Positions 47,255 to 57,050 are shown, counted from the first letter of the stretch. The stretch: DNA of 64,000 nt from Planococcus maritimus (GCF_001592825.1 NZ_LTZG01000001.1:992001-1056000), one strand, 5' to 3'. Notes: generated from the letters alone by a model not told the origin. Numbers and translations: made by a program.

Positions 47255-48088
47255 ATGACACTCAAAAAGACACTCACCATTGCAGGATCGGATACTTCCG
47301 GCGGCGCTGGCATCCAGGCCGACTTGAAGACGTTCCAGGAACACGGCACATATGGCATGAACGCACTTACTGTCATTGTCACGATGGATCCGGACAACCA
47401 TTGGAGCCACGGCATTCATCCGATCGCGCTCGATACACTTGATGCCCAATTGAAAACAGCTTTCTCGACTGGCATCGACTCATTGAAAACTGGCATGCTG
47501 CCAACCGTCGACATTATCGAAATGGCTGGCAAGGCGATTGAAGCATCCGGCATTACCGATGTCGTCATCGATCCGGTCATGGCATGCAAAGGCGAAAACG
47601 AAGTGCTATTCCCAGAAAACGTCGATGCAATGGTCAAATACTTGTTGCCACACGCAAAAGTTGTTACGCCGAACTTGGTCGAAGCTGGCCAATTATCTGG
47701 ACTCGGCGCGCTTCACACAGTGGAAGACTTGCAAAAAGCGGCGGAAAAGATTCATTCTCACGGAACGAAATTTGTCGTCATCAAAGGCGGCAAGCAATTG
47801 AAGCACGAAAAAGCGGCGGACCTTCTATACGACGGAGAAAAACATTACCTCTTAATAGCCGAGAAAACCGACACGACTTATAACCACGGCGCAGGCTGTA
47901 CTTTCGCTGCGGCGATCACGGCGAACCTTGCAAATGGTCAATCGGTCAAAGACGCGGTCTACAACGCTAAGATTTTTGTATCCACAGCGATTGCACACGG
48001 CTGGAAGCTGAACGAATACGTTGGCCCTGTTATGCACGGTGCTGCGAATAAATTCCACAAAGCAGAAGTCGACGTAGTCGAACTATAA
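47255..48088 (+). CDS. pdxK: Pyridoxal/hydroxymethylpyrimidine kinase (PdxK, ThiD-type)
   Basis: 277 aa ribokinase-family kinase, closely resembling B. subtilis PdxK (ywdB): MTLKKTLTIAGSDTSGGAGIQADLKTFQEHGTYGMNALTV, KTGMLPTVDII, PVMACKGENEVL and the catalytic NHGAGCTFAAA (Cys/Asp loop). Phosphorylates pyridoxal/pyridoxamine/pyridoxine. Close to ung as in B. subtilis. Could be annotated ThiD; the Bacillus context supports PdxK. Confidence 0.92.
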   Translation: MTLKKTLTIAGSDTSGGAGIQADLKTFQEHGTYGMNALTVIVTMDPDNHWSHGIHPIALDTLDAQLKTAFSTGIDSLKTGMLPTVDIIEMAGKAIEASGITDVVIDPVMACKGENEVLFPENVDAMVKYLLPHAKVVTPNLVEAGQLSGLGALHTVEDLQKAAEKIHSHGTKFVVIKGGKQLKHEKAADLLYDGEKHYLLIAEKTDTTYNHGAGCTFAAAITANLANGQSVKDAVYNAKIFVSTAIAHGWKLNEYVGPVMHGAANKFHKAEVDVVEL

Positions 48089-48129
48089 TTTCACAAGTAG
48101 AAAGGGGCTGTCCCATAAGTCTCTAAAAT

Positions 48130-48173
48130 AAAACAGACGGAGAAAAAGAAATTCTTTTTCTCCGTCTGTTTTT
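48130..48173 (+). terminator. Terminator after pdxK
   Basis: Long perfect stem AAACAGACGGAGAAAAAG/CTTTTTCTCCGTCTGTTT then T, 42 nt past the pdxK stop. Confidence 0.85.
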
Positions 48174-48347
48174 CATTTATCGGTGAGGAACCTAAAAGTA
48201 GCCGGCTGATGGGAATGGAGACGGCGACTCCAGCGGGAGCAGCGCGAGCCGAAGACCCTGGACTGAGCGAAGCGAGGGAAGCGGCTAAGGCCGTGCCCGC
48301 GGAAAGCGTCCGTCGAAATGGACATCAGCCCGTTCTTTAGAAGACGC

Positions 48348-48400
48348 AAAGGGGCTGCCCCTAAAAGTCACTTTTCGTGACCTTTTGGGACAGCCCCTTT
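48348..48400 (-). terminator. Terminator after the permease pair
   Basis: Long hairpin AAAGGGGCTG.../...CAGCCCCTTT with inner AAAAGTCAC/GTGACCTTTT. Imperfect bases in the middle; ends the operon at 48465. Confidence 0.75.
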
Positions 48401-48464
48401 TGTTATGCCGTTATACGCTTGAAATCATTTATTTGTCTTCTGGAAACTCCATGGTTCGGCAGCC

Positions 48465-49475
48465 TCATTTAGACTGGTTTTCATTTTTTAAGCGCACCAT
48501 TTTCTCGCGCAGCTGCTCCCGGTTCCACTCGACTACCGGATCTTCTTGCGGTTGTCGGCGGATTTTCTTGATTTTAGGGTTTTTCGACCGTAAATAGCCT
48601 TCCATCATCAGCGACACTGAAAAAATAGCGAGGCCGATGCACACTACAGGGGCAAGTGGCAGCCAAGGAGCGCTTTGCAAGTAGCGAAAGCTTGAACCGA
48701 ACAGTCCCGCCCACTCATAAGAAATTGACATCGGGGGATCCCCAAACATGGGATCGTAGCTGACTTTTGTTCCGCCCAAAAACAAATCCAGCAGTCCAAG
48801 ATGTGCCAAGATGATAAAGGTCTCCATAACTTGCTGGCCATACAAGACAGCGATTTTCTCGCGCATTTGCGGGTAAAGATGCTTTCGGATAATCCGAAAA
48901 CGTCCCGCGCCAAGGGTTTTCGCAGCTAGGATATACTCCTTATCCCGAAGCAAAGCAGCTTCATTGGCAACCAAAACCGAGACGATTGGAACGGTTAACA
49001 GCGCCATTATAATCACCTGTACCGAAATCCGTTCCGAAAGTGTGCTCGAAAATCCATTTTCCGGCATCCACAACAACGGCGTTAACACATAAGCCGCGAA
49101 CAAGGTCAGCGGAATATAATGCATCGAGTCGGCAAAACTGGACATCCATTTGCGTTGTTTTTCGAAATAAGTTCCGAATAAGTATCCGATGGGCACCGCA
49201 ATTGCCATCCGGACCGCCGCTATTGCTAATGCAGCCAAGATGGTGTATTTCGCCCCGAGCATCAATTTCCCCAGTAAATCATAGCCATATTGGTCAGTTC
49301 CCAGCGGATGCTGCCAGTTGGGGGAAATAGGGGCCGCTTCCACTGCACGGCCATCTTCCATTAGGTAATGAGTTTGCGCCGGGACATCGCCCCATACCCA
49401 TTCGTACACAAAACTGCCAGCGAGGAAAAAACTCAAAATGAAAAATCCAAAAATAAAGTACGGTTGGCGCCACAT
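48465..49475 (-). CDS. ABC transporter permease (OppC/DppC family), no partner ATPase nearby
   Basis: 336 aa with about six hydrophobic segments. Typical Opp signature PLGTDQYGYDLLGKLMLGAKYTIL and KEYILAAKTLGAGRFRIIRKHLYPQM (EAA-like loop contacting the ATPase). Start codon ATG immediately follows the stop of the second permease (TAAATG). No substrate-binding or ATPase gene adjoins, so ATPases must be shared from elsewhere. The substrate is unknown; peptides or nickel are family possibilities. Confidence 0.85.
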   Translation of the reverse strand: MWRQPYFIFGFFILSFFLAGSFVYEWVWGDVPAQTHYLMEDGRAVEAAPISPNWQHPLGTDQYGYDLLGKLMLGAKYTILAALAIAAVRMAIAVPIGYLFGTYFEKQRKWMSSFADSMHYIPLTLFAAYVLTPLLWMPENGFSSTLSERISVQVIIMALLTVPIVSVLVANEAALLRDKEYILAAKTLGAGRFRIIRKHLYPQMREKIAVLYGQQVMETFIILAHLGLLDLFLGGTKVSYDPMFGDPPMSISYEWAGLFGSSFRYLQSAPWLPLAPVVCIGLAIFSVSLMMEGYLRSKNPKIKKIRRQPQEDPVVEWNREQLREKMVRLKNENQSK

Positions 49476-50390
49476 TTATGCCACCGCCTTGTTCTGCCGG
49501 CGTGATACGAAAAACCATTCCCCGAAGCTATATAAGATGAACATCGGCAAGAAAAAGCTGAAAATGGTCACTAGAAAACCGAGCGGGTGCATATTTCCCC
49601 TGAGGAATAACATAATTCCTGGGAGGTTGAACATCAACTCGAGTACAAACAAGTTCGACAGCATGAACCACATCGTTCTCTTGGATTGAAAAAATACGCT
49701 AATGATGGCATTGCGAAACATATGGATGAGCACGATGTAGACTTTGGAAAATCCTAGTGCGTGGGCAAGTTCTACATACATCTGACGCTCTTCCTCTTGA
49801 AATGTCAGCATGGATAAGCGATAAAGTTGAATGGTCGGCAAAACTGCCAGACACAATACAGGCAGCCAGTAAATGCGATCCTCCCCGGCCACAGCAATTT
49901 TTGAAATCAACACGCCGGTTTCTTTAAAGAAAAAAATAACACTGAGCTGCGCCAGCATAATGATCAACAAATCCGGGACCGATTCCAAAAAATAAAGTAT
50001 CATTTTCACCCGTTCCCGTATATTGTCAGACAGTAGCATAGTAACTATTGTGAAAGTTAATGAGGTTATAATGGCTACCAGCAAGGCTAAAAATAGAATT
50101 TCGAGTGAATACACAATATAGGCGAAAATATTCGGGAATAGCGGCATCTCTTGCCCCGCTCGGTAATTGAGAAACGCAATTTCTCCGATGGGCCAAAGCC
50201 CTTCCAATGTCTCGCGTATCGATTCCACATACAATCGTCCTCGCCATTCGCCTTCTACCCACCCCCTGATGAGAATCGGCAAACTGCCCGCCAGGATGAT
50301 CCCAGTAATGGCGATACAGAAATTAGTTAAAAACTTCAAACCTTTCACCCCTTTTGGAAAATTCTCTCTTTTTTTAATTTTATCATCCAT
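49476..50390 (-). CDS. ABC transporter permease (OppB-like), divergent
   Basis: 304 aa partner of the next gene. After a cytosolic Lys-rich N-terminus there are about six helices; the EAA-like loop QMYVELAHALGFSKVYIVLIHMFRNAII is conserved. Sequence is less typical than OppB, suggesting specialisation. ATG at 50390. It and the downstream permease form an operon divergent from yojF. Confidence 0.78.
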   Translation of the reverse strand: MDDKIKKRENFPKGVKGLKFLTNFCIAITGIILAGSLPILIRGWVEGEWRGRLYVESIRETLEGLWPIGEIAFLNYRAGQEMPLFPNIFAYIVYSLEILFLALLVAIITSLTFTIVTMLLSDNIRERVKMILYFLESVPDLLIIMLAQLSVIFFFKETGVLISKIAVAGEDRIYWLPVLCLAVLPTIQLYRLSMLTFQEEERQMYVELAHALGFSKVYIVLIHMFRNAIISVFFQSKRTMWFMLSNLFVLELMFNLPGIMLFLRGNMHPLGFLVTIFSFFLPMFILYSFGEWFFVSRRQNKAVA

Positions 50391-50474
50391 TTTTTCTGTT
50401 GCAAGCGTACTAATCGCATTCGGCTGCAGAGTTCCTTATACTATTAGAATACCGATTTAATTAGGAGGAACACC

Positions 50475-50825
50475 ATGGAACTAGTAGAAGTCAACCAACT
50501 CCAAGCGGCGATCGATTCGTTCGTAGGCAAGGATGTCTACCTTCACTTGGAAACGACAAATGGCAGCTATGCCAGCCATTTCAATGAAGGCTTTTTCAAT
50601 GCCGGCGCGTTCATCCGCAATGTTGTCATCAATTTTGAACTTGGCAAAGTCGTCGGCGACAGCCCACACCGTGTCGGGCTAAAACTTCCGCAAGGTTGGG
50701 TTTACGCACAAGGCATTACGCATTTTGAAATCGACGAAGAAGGCCGCTTGCTGCTCGCTGGCCACGACGGAACTGGAAAATTGGCGGTGGCGCTGCAACT
50801 TAGCGAAACACCGTTCAGCTATTAA
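50475..50825 (+). CDS. yojF: YojF family protein (DUF1806)
   Basis: 116 aa: MELVEVNQLQAAIDSFVGKDVYLHLETTNGSYASHFNEGFFNAGAFIRN. It is always found beside bshB2 (yojG) in Bacillus, here 12 bp upstream of it, but its own role in bacillithiol metabolism is unproven. Ribosome site AGGAGG precedes the ATG. Confidence 0.9.
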   Translation: MELVEVNQLQAAIDSFVGKDVYLHLETTNGSYASHFNEGFFNAGAFIRNVVINFELGKVVGDSPHRVGLKLPQGWVYAQGITHFEIDEEGRLLLAGHDGTGKLAVALQLSETPFSY

Positions 50826-50837
50826 GGAGGAATTGTA

Positions 50838-51518
50838 ATGACCATCCCGAAAGAACGACATGTACTGGTCATCTTCCCTCACCCCGACGACGAAGCGTTC
50901 GGAGTGTCGGGAACGATCACGACCCATATTCAACAAGGAACGCCGGTTACTTACGCCTGTTTGACGCTTGGCGAAATGGGCCGCAACCTCGGCAATCCGC
51001 CATTTGCAACACGTGAATCCTTGCCAGCGATCCGCAAGAAAGAACTGCTCGCCTCAGCTGACGCGATGGGGTTGACGGACCTGCGCATGATGGGGCTTCG
51101 CGACAAGACCATTGAATTCGAAGATGATGAGAAAATGGTCGGCATGATGGAAGAACTGATCGAAGAAACCAAACCTTCCTTAATCATCACGTTCTACCCG
51201 GACTTTGCTGTGCATCCAGACCATGAAGCAACAGCGCGGGCCGTCGTCCGTGCAGTGCGGCGCATGGAAGATCGTCCAAAACTCCATTGCGTGGCCTTCG
51301 CCAACAATACGCTCGATGTGCTCGGGGAGCCTGACGTTGTGTACGATATCAAACCTGTTCGTGAACACAAGATGAACTCGATGAAAGCCCATATTTCGCA
51401 AACTGCATGGATGCTCGAGGAAATGGAGCATAAGCTGCAAAACGGCGACACCGAAACCGAAAACTGGTTAACGATGGAACGCTTCTATACTTATCGCTGG
51501 GATCAAGATTTCGAATAA
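50838..51518 (+). CDS. bshB2: Bacillithiol biosynthesis deacetylase BshB2
   Basis: 226 aa. Deacetylates GlcNAc-malate to glucosaminyl-malate, the second step of bacillithiol synthesis. Zinc ligands in FPHPDDEAFG and the distal His in FAVHPDHEATARAV are visible. AAGGAGG and ATG at 50838. Counterpart of B. subtilis yojG; the paralogue bshB1 should be elsewhere. It may also act as a bacillithiol-conjugate amidase. Confidence 0.93.
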   Translation: MTIPKERHVLVIFPHPDDEAFGVSGTITTHIQQGTPVTYACLTLGEMGRNLGNPPFATRESLPAIRKKELLASADAMGLTDLRMMGLRDKTIEFEDDEKMVGMMEELIEETKPSLIITFYPDFAVHPDHEATARAVVRAVRRMEDRPKLHCVAFANNTLDVLGEPDVVYDIKPVREHKMNSMKAHISQTAWMLEEMEHKLQNGDTETENWLTMERFYTYRWDQDFE

Positions 51519-51530
51519 ATATCAAACCGT

Positions 51531-51577
51531 CTCCCGCCTTGCATATCTTTTCGATATTGCAAGGCGGGAGATTTTTT
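51531..51577 (+). terminator. Terminator after bshB2
   Basis: CTCCCGCCTTGCA(TATC)/(GATAT)TGCAAGGCGGGAG stem with seven T. The remaining 51578-51864 is AT-rich non-coding with a TATAAT box at 51808 (no good -35 found). Confidence 0.92.
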
Positions 51578-51864
51578 TATTTTCAAAGCCAAAATGCAGC
51601 AATTACCCTCACATGATTTGACCAACAACACCAGAATTCCGATCCATTTGTAATGGCCCATCGATTCAAAAAGCGATAGCCTAAACACCTCTCAATATTA
51701 TCCATATTCAGCAATAAGATTTTCTTTCTAAAAATACTATTATTTTCTCTTGTTTTCAGATAATATAAACATTACTAATGACAGCGGTTCCAAAGGGGAA
51801 AGTGTTGTATAATTAGTATACTTTGCGTTTATTCATACAATAAAATGAAAAGGGGAATACTATT

Positions 51865-53217
51865 TTGAAAAAGTTTTCAGCTTCTACATGGTTATTATTC
51901 CTGATTCCGTCTTTATTGGGAATCCTATTGTTCCTCATTCCGATTCCGACAGAGGACGGATGGAAAGTCACAATTGCTGTGCTCGCAGGTCTTATGGCCG
52001 GAGCAATCGAATCGTTCGTTCCTTGGATCGTTCTCGCCATCTTGGTAGTCGCCGCAGTTGGCTCTTTGGCTTTTATCGCCAAGAAAGAGAACACTTCTGA
52101 TTCCGTTCCATTTTTCGAGAAATTGTTCAACGTCAACTTGTTCTGGACATTGACGCGTGTTGTCGCCGCTGTCTTTGCATTTATGGTGTTATTCCAAGTC
52201 GGCCCAGAACCAGTGTGGAACGAGAATACCGGCGGCTTGCTCTTATCGGGAAGCGGCTTGCTATCCTTCTTGTTCACGATTTTCCTATTCGCTGGCTTGT
52301 TCTTACCGCTGCTCATGAACTTCGGCTTGCTGGAATTTTTCGGTACGATGATGGTCAAGATCATGCGCCCGTTGTTCCGCCTGCCGGGCCGTTCTTCTAT
52401 CGACGCATTGGCTTCTTGGGTGGGCGATGGCACGATCGGTGTCCTGCTCACGAGCAAGCAATACGAAGACAATAAGTACACGCAGCGTGAAGCGGCGATT
52501 ATCGGAACGACTTTCTCTGTCGTCTCGATTACCTTCGCCATTGTCGTCATTGAAGAAATTGGGCTTGGCTCTTATTTCCTCCCGTATTACGGTACAGTCA
52601 TTCTCGCCGGGGTGATCTTAGCACTGATCATGCCGCGCATCTATCCGCTCGCACAGAAAAAGACAGAGTTTATGGACGGCTCCCCGCAGGAATCGCTTTC
52701 TGAAGACGTGCCGAACGGTCAAGGCCTTGCCTCTCACGGACTTGGTAAAGCACTTGAAAAAGCGGATCGCAACCGCTCTGTCGCCGAGTTCTTTAAAGAT
52801 GGCATGAAAAACGTGCTCGATATGTGGATTGGCGTTGCGCCTGTCGTTATGGCGTTCGGTACGATTGCCTTGATTCTTGCGGAATATACTTCGACTTTCA
52901 CTATTCTCGGTGCACCATTTGAACCGTATTTGAATCTACTCGGTGTTCCTGAAGCTGCAGAAGCTGCACAATTAATGGTCGTTGGTTTCGCGGATATGTT
53001 CTTGCCAGCGATACTTGGTGCGGGCATTGAATCCGAATTGACTCGCTTTGTCGTTGCCACTATGTCGGTTACGCAATTGATTTACATGTCCGAAGTCGGC
53101 GGCTTGCTGCTCGGCTCGAAAATTCCGGTCAATATTTTCGATTTGATCGTCGTTTTCCTCTTGCGCACAGTTATTGCCTTGCCGATCATTGTCGGTGTCG
53201 CACACTTATTATTTTAA
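51865..53217 (+). CDS. YjiH family membrane protein (nucleoside recognition/Gate domain)
   Basis: 450 aa with about ten to twelve helices. WVGDGTIGVLLTSKQYEDNKYTQREAAIIGTTFSVVSITFAIVVIEEIG is the core Gate-type segment, repeated in a weaker form at GFADMFLPAILGAG. Similar to transporter subunits NupC/SpmA families, but substrate unknown. Begins with TTG at 51865 after AAAAGGGG. Its terminator is shared with the convergent tdh gene. Confidence 0.8.
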   Translation: MKKFSASTWLLFLIPSLLGILLFLIPIPTEDGWKVTIAVLAGLMAGAIESFVPWIVLAILVVAAVGSLAFIAKKENTSDSVPFFEKLFNVNLFWTLTRVVAAVFAFMVLFQVGPEPVWNENTGGLLLSGSGLLSFLFTIFLFAGLFLPLLMNFGLLEFFGTMMVKIMRPLFRLPGRSSIDALASWVGDGTIGVLLTSKQYEDNKYTQREAAIIGTTFSVVSITFAIVVIEEIGLGSYFLPYYGTVILAGVILALIMPRIYPLAQKKTEFMDGSPQESLSEDVPNGQGLASHGLGKALEKADRNRSVAEFFKDGMKNVLDMWIGVAPVVMAFGTIALILAEYTSTFTILGAPFEPYLNLLGVPEAAEAAQLMVVGFADMFLPAILGAGIESELTRFVVATMSVTQLIYMSEVGGLLLGSKIPVNIFDLIVVFLLRTVIALPIIVGVAHLLF

Positions 53218-53227
53218 TCAAACGATA

Positions 53228-53265
53228 AAAAAGGCGCTTTCCGGGATTCGGAAAGCGCCTTTTTC
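53228..53265. terminator. Bidirectional terminator between YjiH gene and tdh
   Basis: AAGGCGCTTTCC/GGAAAGCGCCTT stem (53231-53262) with A tract on the left and T tract on the right; only 10 nt after the YjiH stop. Confidence 0.92.
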
Positions 53266-54210
53266 TTATGCTTGTTGTAATTTTTGCTTTAGTTTTTCCA
53301 GCATGTCTGCTGTCATGGCATCTAAGTCGTACGAGGTGGTGAAGTTCCATTCGTCTTTTGCTGCACTGGCGTCGATGCTATCCGGCCAGCTGGCAGCGAT
53401 TGCCTGGCGCGCCGGGTCGACGTCATAATCCATTTTGAAATCCGGGATATGCTTACGGATTGAAGCCGCGATCTCTTCCGGTTCAAAGCTCATGGCCGTC
53501 ACATTGAATGCGTTGCGATGCACTAGCTTATCCGCATCGGCTTCCATCAAATCGACAATCGCCTGCAGCGCATCTGGCATATACATCATGTCCATGCGGG
53601 TGCCTTGCGCGATATAGGAAGTGTAGCTGCCGTTTTCAATCGCTTTGTAATAAATATCTACGGCATAATCTGTCGTTCCGCCGCCGGGAAGCGCCACGTT
53701 CGAGATCAAGCCAGGGAAACGGAGGCCTCGGGTATCGACGCCGAATTTTGTGAAGTAATAATCACACAGTAATTCTCCCGCTACTTTATTGACGCCGTAC
53801 ATCGTTGTCGGACGCTGTAGCGTGTCCTGCGGAGTGTCATTTTTTGGCGTTGAAGGCCCGAATGCACCAATCGAACTTGGCGTGAAAAATTGCATACCGA
53901 GTTCACGGGCCGCTTCAAGGGCATTTACTAATCCGCCCATATTCAAATTCCATGCCAGTAGCGGCTTTTCTTCTGCAGTCGCAGACAATAGCGCTGCCAT
54001 ATGGATCATTGTGTCGGCATTGAAATCCCGTGCCAAAGTCAACATCCGTTCTGCGTCTGTCACGTCAAGAATTTCAAAAGGCCCGTTCTGATTTTCAGAT
54101 AGACGGATATCTGTCGCCAACACGTTTTCCGCACCATATTCCTTACGTAATTTGCCCACTAATTCCGAGCCGATTTGCCCTAAAGCTCCAGTCACCATGA
54201 TTCGTTTCAT
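53266..54210 (-). CDS. tdh: L-threonine 3-dehydrogenase, SDR-epimerase type
   Basis: 314 aa of the extended short-chain dehydrogenase fold: [22 protein letters not shown] (NAD-binding TGxxGxxG), active-site Ser/Thr in [14 protein letters not shown], and catalytic YGVNK (Tyr-Lys). The characteristic N-term and GLRFPGLIS segments match the human/Flavobacterium-type threonine dehydrogenase rather than GalE. It would make 2-amino-3-ketobutyrate for Kbl, encoded 8 kb away at 62.3 kb. Annotators may name it UDP-glucose epimerase-like. Confidence 0.85.
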   Translation of the reverse strand: MKRIMVTGALGQIGSELVGKLRKEYGAENVLATDIRLSENQNGPFEILDVTDAERMLTLARDFNADTMIHMAALLSATAEEKPLLAWNLNMGGLVNALEAARELGMQFFTPSSIGAFGPSTPKNDTPQDTLQRPTTMYGVNKVAGELLCDYYFTKFGVDTRGLRFPGLISNVALPGGGTTDYAVDIYYKAIENGSYTSYIAQGTRMDMMYMPDALQAIVDLMEADADKLVHRNAFNVTAMSFEPEEIAASIRKHIPDFKMDYDVDPARQAIAASWPDSIDASAAKDEWNFTTSYDLDAMTADMLEKLKQKLQQA

Positions 54211-54450
54211 TTTTCATACACTCCTTTTCGAGAAAACATTTGTCCGCTGTATAAACACATATTTATCTTTCAAAATGCCTTTATATCAAGCCTTACGTTA
54301 GAGCCATTATAAATTGTTCTCTTTAAAAAAACAATGGCTTTTGCATATTTCCCTCTTCCGATTAAACCTACTATACAGGTAAGCTTTATTATGTTTAAAT
54401 AGAACAACAACGCCATAAAGGCAAAAATTTAATGAAATGGGGAACCACCG

Positions 54451-55266
54451 ATGAAGAAACAATGGGCATTTCTGCCGATCGGCGCAGCTGCATTATTTCT
54501 AGCAGCTTGCGGATCTTCCGACAGCGCAGACAACACAGATTCAAACAACTCAGAAGGCGAAACGGACTTGCTCGCCGAAATCCAGGAAGAAGGAACTTTG
54601 GTTATCGGGACTGAAGGAACCTACCCTCCTTTCACGTTCCATGACGACAGCGGAGAATTGACAGGCTTTGACGTGGAAATTGCCAGTGAAATCGCGGACC
54701 GTCTCGGTGTCGAAGCGGAATTCCTTGAAACGCAATGGGATGCGATGTTCGCAGGCCTCGATGCTGAGCGTTTTGATATGGTCGCCAACCAAGTCGGCAT
54801 CAATGAAGAACGTCAGGAAAGCTACGATTTCTCCGATCCGTATATCACTTCTACTGCCGTTCTTGTTGTAGCAGAAGGCAATGAAGAAATCCAAAGCTTT
54901 GATGATTTGGAAGGCAAGCTCTCTGCGCAATCATTGACAAGTAATTACGCCGAAACAGCTACTTCCTACGGCGCGGAGCTTGAAGGCGTTGAAGGCTTTA
55001 ACCAAGCGATCGAATTATTGGTATCGGGACGCGTTGATTCAACAGTCAATGACAATTTGACGGTCTTAGATTTCCAGAATCAACGCCCGGATGCAGGCAT
55101 CAAAGTCGTCGATAAATCTGACGATGCGGCACAAAGCGCGTTATTGTTCCGAAAAGGTAACGAAACATTCGTCGATGCAGCAAATGAGGCCCTTGCTGAA
55201 ATGATCGAAGACGGTACGTACGAAGAAATCTCCAATAAGTGGTTCGGCGAAAATGTACTTGAATAG
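54451..55266 (+). CDS. tcyA: Amino-acid (L-cystine-type) ABC transporter substrate-binding lipoprotein
   Basis: 271 aa. Signal peptide [21 protein letters not shown] (lipobox LAAC), Ser/Asp-rich linker, then the bacterial extracellular solute-binding family 3 domain: [37 protein letters not shown]. Resembles TcyA/YckK and FliY cystine-binding proteins; cystine specificity is inferred. It overlaps the permease gene by 14 nt. Confidence 0.85.
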   Translation: MKKQWAFLPIGAAALFLAACGSSDSADNTDSNNSEGETDLLAEIQEEGTLVIGTEGTYPPFTFHDDSGELTGFDVEIASEIADRLGVEAEFLETQWDAMFAGLDAERFDMVANQVGINEERQESYDFSDPYITSTAVLVVAEGNEEIQSFDDLEGKLSAQSLTSNYAETATSYGAELEGVEGFNQAIELLVSGRVDSTVNDNLTVLDFQNQRPDAGIKVVDKSDDAAQSALLFRKGNETFVDAANEALAEMIEDGTYEEISNKWFGENVLE

Positions 55267-55954
55267 TATTTTCTCAAACCCTGAACGGTTGGAGCGGCTC
55301 GGCGACATCGCCCAGTCCTCCTTCCTGCCATTGATCGAAGCGGCTGTGCAATTTACGTTGCCGCTTTCGGTCATTTCTTTTATCCTCGGGCTGTTCCTGG
55401 CGGTCATCACTGCGCTTGCCCGCATTTCCACCGTCCGGATTTTCCAATGGATTGCGCGTGTTTACGTTTCGATCATCCGTGGCACGCCGCTGCTCGTTCA
55501 ATTATTCATTCTGTTTTACGGCTTGCCGACGGTTGGAGTCACCATTGACCCCTTCCCGGCTGCCGTTATCGGATTCTCCTTGAATGTCGGTGCCTACGCT
55601 TCTGAGGTCATCCGTGCAGCGATCCTATCGATTCCGAAAGGCCAATGGGAAGCAGCCGATACAATTGGCATGTCTTATTCCCAAGCCTTGCGCCGCGTGA
55701 TTTTGCCTCAAGCTTCACGCGTTTCGGTGCCGCCGCTATCCAACACGTTTATCAGCCTCGTCAAGGACACTTCCCTTGCTGCATTGATCTTGGTGACGGA
55801 AATGTTCCGCGTCGCTCAGCAAATCGCTGCGACCAATTATGAATTCCTGCTGCTTTACGGGCAGGCAGCCTTGATCTACTGGGTCATCTGCTTCTTGCTG
55901 TCACTCGTCCAAGGGCGATTGGAAAATCGTTTTGACCGCTATGTTTCCCGCTAA
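55253..55954 (+). CDS. tcyB: Amino-acid ABC transporter permease (TcyB-like)
   Basis: 233 aa, His/Glu/Gln-type (HisMQ) permease: [32 protein letters not shown] and [47 protein letters not shown] motif. Five helices. Translated from ATG within the end of tcyA (14-nt overlap), so coupled. Confidence 0.9.
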   Translation: MYLNSIFSNPERLERLGDIAQSSFLPLIEAAVQFTLPLSVISFILGLFLAVITALARISTVRIFQWIARVYVSIIRGTPLLVQLFILFYGLPTVGVTIDPFPAAVIGFSLNVGAYASEVIRAAILSIPKGQWEAADTIGMSYSQALRRVILPQASRVSVPPLSNTFISLVKDTSLAALILVTEMFRVAQQIAATNYEFLLLYGQAALIYWVICFLLSLVQGRLENRFDRYVSR

Positions 55955-55985
55955 ACCCACATCGATTCACAGATAGGAGTTTATT

Positions 55986-56735
55986 ATGATTTCAATAAAA
56001 AATTTGCATAAAAGCTTCGGCGAGCTGGAAGTGCTAAAAGGCATCGACCTCGATGTCGAAAAAGGACAAACGATCGTCGTCATCGGCCCTTCCGGCTCCG
56101 GAAAAACTACGTTTCTCCGCTGCCTCAATATTTTGGAGCAGCCGAGTGACGGCACGGTAGAAATTGGCGGACTTGTCGCTGACTTTTCAAAGCCGATGTC
56201 GAAGAAACAAATCATGGCTTTTCGCAAGCAATCCGCGATGGTATTTCAGCATTACAATCTGTTTCCGCACATGACCGCACTGGATAATATTTTAGAAGGG
56301 CCTGTGACCGTCCAGAAAAAAGACAAGGCAAAGGCAAAGAAAAAAGCACTCGCCTTGCTCGAGAAGGTCGGGCTGTCCGACAAAGCTGACGCCTACCCGC
56401 ATCAATTGTCAGGCGGTCAGCAACAACGCGTCGGCATCGCCCGTGCGCTCGCACTCGAACCGAAAGTGATGCTATTTGATGAGCCGACTTCAGCTCTCGA
56501 CCCGGAACTTGTCGGAGAGGTGCTTCAAGTCATGAAAGATTTGGCGCAAGAAGGCATGACGATGGTCGTTGTGACACACGAAATGCGTTTTGCCAAAGGC
56601 GCCGCCGATGAAGTATTGTTCATGGATGGCGGACGCATTGTCGAACGCGGCACACCGGATGCTGTATTCAACCATCCGCAGGAAGAACGCACGCAACGCT
56701 TTTTAAATTTAATTCAAGACACGGATACCATTTAA
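55986..56735 (+). CDS. tcyC: Amino-acid ABC transporter ATPase (TcyC-like)
   Basis: 249 aa: Walker [12 protein letters not shown]-loop [12 protein letters not shown], signature [15 protein letters not shown], Walker [15 protein letters not shown], His switch VTHEM. Completes the uptake system with the upstream lipoprotein and permease. The AGGAG site precedes the ATG. Ends 7 nt before a terminator. Confidence 0.95.
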   Translation: MISIKNLHKSFGELEVLKGIDLDVEKGQTIVVIGPSGSGKTTFLRCLNILEQPSDGTVEIGGLVADFSKPMSKKQIMAFRKQSAMVFQHYNLFPHMTALDNILEGPVTVQKKDKAKAKKKALALLEKVGLSDKADAYPHQLSGGQQQRVGIARALALEPKVMLFDEPTSALDPELVGEVLQVMKDLAQEGMTMVVVTHEMRFAKGAADEVLFMDGGRIVERGTPDAVFNHPQEERTQRFLNLIQDTDTI

Positions 56736-56742
56736 ATAATAA

Positions 56743-56773
56743 AAATCCCGAGTGCATGTGGCACTAGGGATTT
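56743..56773 (+). terminator. Terminator after tcyC (left, diverged copy)
   Basis: AAATCCCgAGTGC-atgtg-GCACTaGGGATTT; two mirrored bases mismatch (G/A) relative to the right copy at 57014-57044. Confidence 0.85.
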
Positions 56774-57013
56774 TTAGATTATTAAGAAAGTTGAAAAGTC
56801 GTATTTTACGAAGCTTATCGCTCGCTTTCCGTGGGCTCGCGCCTAAGCCTCCTCAGTCGCTTTGCGCCTTGCGGGGTCTCAGTCGTCTCGCTGATCCACT
56901 GGAGTCGAGCGAACGCTTCTCCAAATACTTAGAGAGGTCGTTGATTTTTCATTGCGGAACAGTCTCCCACTCTTTTCATTAATAGAGGATAATGGACTTC
57001 TTCAACACTCTGA
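56774..57013. repeat. About 240-bp element between two terminator copies (family C)
   Basis: Second copy of the element at 45133-45373, in the same orientation, sharing GTTGAAAAGTCGTATTTT, CGCTTTCCGTGGGCTCGCGCC and GGACTTCTTCAACACTCTGAAAA. Divergent in the interior (about 56940-56995). Flanked by different terminators at each locus. No ORF. Confidence 0.85.
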
Positions 57014-57044
57014 AAATCCCCAGTGCATGTGGCACTGGGGATTT
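57014..57044 (-). terminator. Terminator after the yfcC-type gene (right, perfect copy)
   Basis: AAATCCCCAGTGC-atgtg-GCACTGGGGATTT perfect 13-bp stem, 6 nt past the stop at 57051. T tracts on both sides. Confidence 0.92.
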
Positions 57045-57050
57045 TTTTCT

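Larger units (their letters stand above)
48101..48400. repeat. Composite repeat with partial family D element and flanking GGGGCTG arms
   Basis: AAAGGGGCTGTCCCATAAGTC at 48101 recurs as AAAGGGGCTGCCCCTAAAAGTC at 48348, and inside lies a segment (48225-48330) sharing AAGACCCTGGACTGAGCG and GCGAGGGAAGCGGCT with the inverse of 10.9-11.1 kb. No ORF. Confidence 0.65.

Noticed and set aside
54211-54450. Cysteine-responsive S-box or T-box leader before tcyA
   Set aside because: Looked for SAM-I core and T-box signatures; none found, only AT-rich sequence.
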